In this document: positions 62,219 through 64,000 of the stretch, in pieces
Numbering within the stretch: the stretch's first letter is position 1
Layout of the letters: each line of letters begins with the position of its first letter
Assembly (NCBI GenBank): GCA_041661665.1
Contig: JBAZTW010000001.1
Span: 1 to 64,000, forward strand
Length of the DNA: 64,000 nucleotides
DNA from: GWC2-45-44 sp041661665
GTDB lineage: Bacteria; Planctomycetota; Phycisphaerae; Sedimentisphaerales; UBA12454
Reading direction: 5' to 3'
Translations under genes and position numbers: made by a program
Notes under the pieces: model-generated
Told to the model about the DNA's origin: nothing
What the model saw: the letters and a program-made list of their open reading frames with translations, nothing else
Database searches by the model: none

Positions 62219-63904
62219 ATGGGAACTACAGACCCGAGAAAATTTATAAAAAATATTTTTCTAAATTTGGCATTGCTGATTTCTTTGACTCTTATCGCTT
62301 TTTGTCCAGCGATTGCTGAAACCATATCCCAAACTAATGCAGCCGCTGGTAATTTTGATTCGATATCGTGGTGGCTGGGATATGCTGTAAAGCAAGCCGA
62401 TATTGTAACTGACCCTAATAACAAGGATGAAGCTTACAGCTGTCTTAGCAGAATTCAGGCGATAGCGGGAGATGCTAATGGCGCCATCACATCTGCATCT
62501 GCGATTTCTAAGAGGGAAAGTCGCATTTACGCCCATATAGCCGCGGCAAAAACTTCTTATAAACAGGGAAATGTCTCCGGTTATCAGAAAAATATGGAAC
62601 AGGCAAAATCGGCAGCATTGGCTAAAGGGAGTGTCGAGTCTCAGATTTTTATGAATGGCAATATGATAATTACATACCTCGATTGTAACGACGTTAACGG
62701 AGCTAAATCCTATACCGAAGCCTTAAAAGGCAACACTGAAATGCACAAGGGTTATAACGGTGTAGAGTTAGCTTATCGCGAAATAGCAGCTTACCTTGCC
62801 TGGAATGGAAACATAAAGGATACTAATCTTATAGTGAGTAACAATATTGAGCCATCAGGAAAAGATGCTGCCCTGATAGAAGTTGCTGAAACCTGTGTAA
62901 GAAAAGGCAATATAGCAGTCGCTGAGCAATTCGCCGAAGACATAAATCGAGTGGGTTACAAAGACAGAGTTCGTGAAAAAATAGGTGTTGCTCTTGCGGA
63001 TAAAGGCGACATTAAAAAAGCGCAAACTGTGGCAGAAATAATTAAAAACCCCACACAAAAATCATCTGTCATCGCAGTCATTGCCAAATATCAGATTAAT
63101 TCCGGCGATATCGATTTGGGTAAAAAAACAGCCGAGGATATTACTTATCGCGACCACAAAATAGCTGTATATACGCTGATAGCGGAAAAACAGGCAGAGG
63201 CAGGGGAAATCGAGTCAGCTACTGCAACAATTGAAATGATGTCAAAGATGATTGATGATACTCCTATGACTGCCGATAGAAGCAAATTCGGGGTATTCGA
63301 TGACTCTTTCAAAAAGGGAACTGTGCAAACGGTGTATCTTAGTGCCGCAAAGGCTTCTGCCCGAACCGGTGACGTTAATAATTACAACAAATATATTACA
63401 AAGGCAATTGATGGTGTGAAGGAAATAAATGACATGCCTGTATGGAAAGGTGTGGTATTTACAAAAATTGTCGATGCCCAGCTTGAAGCAGGTGACATAG
63501 AGGGAGCTAAAAAAATCGTAAAAGAAATCAAGGAGGATATTAATCGTACATGGGCGTTATTCAATATAGTTAAAACTCAACTTAAAAAAGACGATATTGA
63601 AGGAGCAGTAACAACTTCACGCCAGATTACGGATACTATGAACAAATCTTTTGCCTGCGGGGAGATAGCGTCTGCTTTTGTAAAAAAAGGTCAGATAGCC
63701 GAGGCTAAGAAAATTTTACTTAATATGGGAAATTCTTCATGGGAAGCCCAGGCGTATCGGCGGGCAGCAACAGTTTTTGTCGAAACAGGACACACCGAAG
63801 AACTTGCAAATTGGCTTAATGAGATGCCTTCGCCACAGGCAAGAGTATATGCATGTATCGGTGCTGTTGATGGCATTATGGAACTTGCAAAAAATAAACC
63901 ATAA
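62219..63904 (+). CDS. Secreted alpha-helical repeat protein
   Basis: 561 residues. A signal peptide (about residues 8-33, ending AIAET) leads into many ~35-residue helical hairpins of the pattern A-x-x-A-x-G-(D/N)-I-x-x-A (EVAETCVRKGNIAVAEQFAE, GVALADKGDIKKAQTVAE, IVDAQLEAGDIEGAKKI), TPR-like solenoid repeats. No enzyme motif. ATG 62219 with GGAG 8 nt upstream is preferred to ATG 62198. Probably periplasmic or surface scaffold; function unknown. Confidence 0.7.
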   Translation: MGTTDPRKFIKNIFLNLALLISLTLIAFCPAIAETISQTNAAAGNFDSISWWLGYAVKQADIVTDPNNKDEAYSCLSRIQAIAGDANGAITSASAISKRESRIYAHIAAAKTSYKQGNVSGYQKNMEQAKSAALAKGSVESQIFMNGNMIITYLDCNDVNGAKSYTEALKGNTEMHKGYNGVELAYREIAAYLAWNGNIKDTNLIVSNNIEPSGKDAALIEVAETCVRKGNIAVAEQFAEDINRVGYKDRVREKIGVALADKGDIKKAQTVAEIIKNPTQKSSVIAVIAKYQINSGDIDLGKKTAEDITYRDHKIAVYTLIAEKQAEAGEIESATATIEMMSKMIDDTPMTADRSKFGVFDDSFKKGTVQTVYLSAAKASARTGDVNNYNKYITKAIDGVKEINDMPVWKGVVFTKIVDAQLEAGDIEGAKKIVKEIKEDINRTWALFNIVKTQLKKDDIEGAVTTSRQITDTMNKSFACGEIASAFVKKGQIAEAKKILLNMGNSSWEAQAYRRAATVFVETGHTEELANWLNEMPSPQARVYACIGAVDGIMELAKNKP

Positions 63905-64000
63905 TTTAAAAATGGAATATTTGAGAATAATTAGGCATATTTGGCTGTTGAAAAAATAGGCCAAAGGCGTTTCTTATTCGATGTTGGGCGTTCAGTGTTT

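Overview
The window looks like chromosomal DNA of a Gram-negative, probably anaerobic planctomycete of the class Phycisphaerae (Sedimentisphaerales-like). This is an inference from gene content: Fn3-like linker wording typical of Phycisphaerae secreted proteins, a dockerin-like segment fused to a sulfatase-modifying-factor fold, Rhs proteins, a planctomycete-type exosortase/EPS locus, DUF362/DUF6599/4Fe-4S genes, a pyruvate:ferredoxin oxidoreductase, a lipid A-type acyltransferase, and many interspersed repeat words of the GCCACAAAGACACAAAG type. No phage, insertion sequence, CRISPR array or rRNA was seen; one tRNA (Pro, GGG) is present.

Layout. 1-1504: 5' part of a secreted repeat-rich protein (minus). 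2033-7599: fatty-acid synthesis operon rpmF-plsX-fabH-fabD-fabG-acpP-fabF with a good promoter, a terminator-like leader hairpin and a second promoter before acpP. 7702-11491: LpxL-like acyltransferase, argH, thiL, tsaE, the last three coupled by ATGA overlaps. 11488-14441: secreted FGE-like protein (minus) and an alginate-export-like porin (plus). 14442-16650: repeat-rich accessory island with a truncated Rhs gene followed by three tiny genes under their own promoter, one of them a Gly-Ser repeat peptide. 16651-23449: six-gene minus-strand redox operon (AKR, DUF6599, DUF362, PHP, NapH/NapG-like fusion, Tat-type AKR). 23705-28409: DUF547 protein, metK, UroD-like protein, trpB2-type gene. 28501-37300: SpoIIE phosphatase, YggS, an archaeal-type Topo VI A subunit without an adjacent B subunit, an overlooked 26-residue basic protein, flavoprotein, class IV aminotransferase, DUF2330-like membrane protein, and two secreted paralogues built from a short repeated domain. 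37528-41953: nifJ and a lipoprotein whose signal peptide is made from an interspersed repeat. 42367-52706: EPS/exosortase operon (Wza-like, exosortase, EpsI-like, giant TPR protein, Wzc-like protein with an altered Walker A). 52830-60999: tRNA-Pro, pgl, then a minus-strand run rluA-like, cobO, tgt, yajC, secDF, LysM protein. 61000-61767: second repeat island. 61768-63904: PPOX-family protein and a secreted helical-repeat protein.

How it fits together. Housekeeping blocks (lipid synthesis, protein export with tRNA modification, amino-acid and cofactor genes) alternate with envelope functions: exopolysaccharide export with exosortase sorting, outer-membrane porin, lipoproteins and secreted repeat proteins. 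The most unusual parts are the six-gene Tat/Fe-S/AKR operon, the Rhs-linked small-gene operon, the tiny basic protein, the orphan Topo VI A gene, and the reuse of dispersed repeats as coding sequence. Assignments rest on motif recognition by eye; no database search was possible.
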